Shown here piece after piece: positions 4,995 to 5,104 of a stretch of DNA of 5,104 nucleotides. The notes under the pieces were generated by a model. The model was not told the DNA's origin. It saw only the letters and a program-made list of their open reading frames with translations, and ran no database searches. Within the stretch, counting starts at the first letter, position 1. Each line of letters opens with the position of its first letter. The stretch comes from Ardenticatenales bacterium (GTDB lineage: Bacteria > Chloroflexota > Anaerolineae > Promineifilales > UBA4811), in contig DAOUVM010000223.1 in NCBI GenBank assembly GCA_030667645.1, positions 1-5,104 on the forward strand. The letters run 5' to 3'. The translations under genes were made by a program, and so were the position numbers.

Positions 4995-5104
4995 TGGGCC
5001 GCCTCCTCGGGATAGAGCGGGACCGTCTCTACGTAGACCAACCGGCCCTCAAAGATCCCAAGGATGATCTGATCACCCACCAGGATTTCCCCGGCCGCCA
5101 GTTC
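4991..5104 (-). CDS. 3' end of a minus-strand gene, product unknown (partial)
   Basis: Read from the right edge on the minus strand, the frame is open for 37 codons and ends in TGA at 4991-4993. The visible C-terminus includes GEILVGDQIILGIFEGRL, then a few residues ending PLYPEEAAQ. Its hydrophobic/Gly alternation suggests beta strands closing a domain. The stop overlaps the start of the next gene as ATGA, and the Shine-Dalgarno of that next gene encodes part of its last codons (Glu-Glu), so the two are almost certainly co-transcribed and translationally coupled. The frame, the coupling and codon use support a real gene. No family can be named from this fragment, and its 5' part lies outside the window. 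Confidence 0.72.
   Translation of the reverse strand, partial: ELAAGEILVGDQIILGIFEGRLVYVETVPLYPEEAAQ
5002..5008 (-). promoter_or_regulatory. Shine-Dalgarno of the secreted-protein gene
   Basis: On the minus strand GAGGAGG lies seven bases before the ATG at 4994, a near-ideal site embedded in the end of the upstream coding sequence. It fixes the start and gives a well-formed signal peptide. Confidence 0.8.

Overview
The window (5,104 bp, GC-rich, about 60% by eye) looks like a chromosomal segment of a GC-rich environmental bacterium. Three things suggest a Chloroflexota (Anaerolineae-like) source: Pro/Ala/Thr-rich spacers directly after export signals, a Tat-type DUF362 lipoprotein next to a polyferredoxin membrane protein, and a large secreted protein of unknown family. 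This assignment is inference, because no marker gene is present. I see no rRNA, tRNA, CRISPR array, transposase or phage gene.

Layout. Positions 1-154 hold a good sigma70-like promoter (25-53) and a short, apparently structured 5' leader. A two-gene plus-strand operon follows. The first gene (155-1171) encodes an exported DUF362 lipoprotein. The second (1168-2676), overlapping it by four bases, encodes a 502-residue membrane iron-sulfur protein that reads as a natural fusion of a NapH/MauN-type quinol-side membrane ferredoxin to a NapG/MauM-type four-cluster ferredoxin. A twin-arginine-like signal lies at the junction. Positions 2677-3077 are an intergenic region between converging genes. It holds terminator-like hairpins for both sides and an unexpected plus-strand promoter plus Shine-Dalgarno plus ATG that leads into a doubtful 99-codon ORF. 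On the minus strand, 3078-4994 encodes a 638-residue secreted protein that I cannot assign to a family. It is translationally coupled (ATGA overlap) to the 3' end of another gene that runs off the right edge (4991-5104).

How the genes work together. The plus-strand pair forms a plausible membrane redox module. The NapH-like half would take electrons from the quinone pool or from cytoplasmic ferredoxin and pass them through up to six predicted [4Fe-4S] clusters. The NapG-like half, predicted to lie outside the membrane, would deliver them to the lipid-anchored DUF362 protein. DUF362 proteins often carry their own ferredoxin domain, but this one has none, so its electron partner is probably the adjacent gene product. 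The substrate is unknown. The minus-strand pair looks like a separate envelope or secretion operon.

The points most worth a second look are the internal Tat-like motif of the polyferredoxin, two mutually exclusive hairpins followed by a U-rich tract just inside its coding sequence, and the orphan promoter/ATG between the converging operons.
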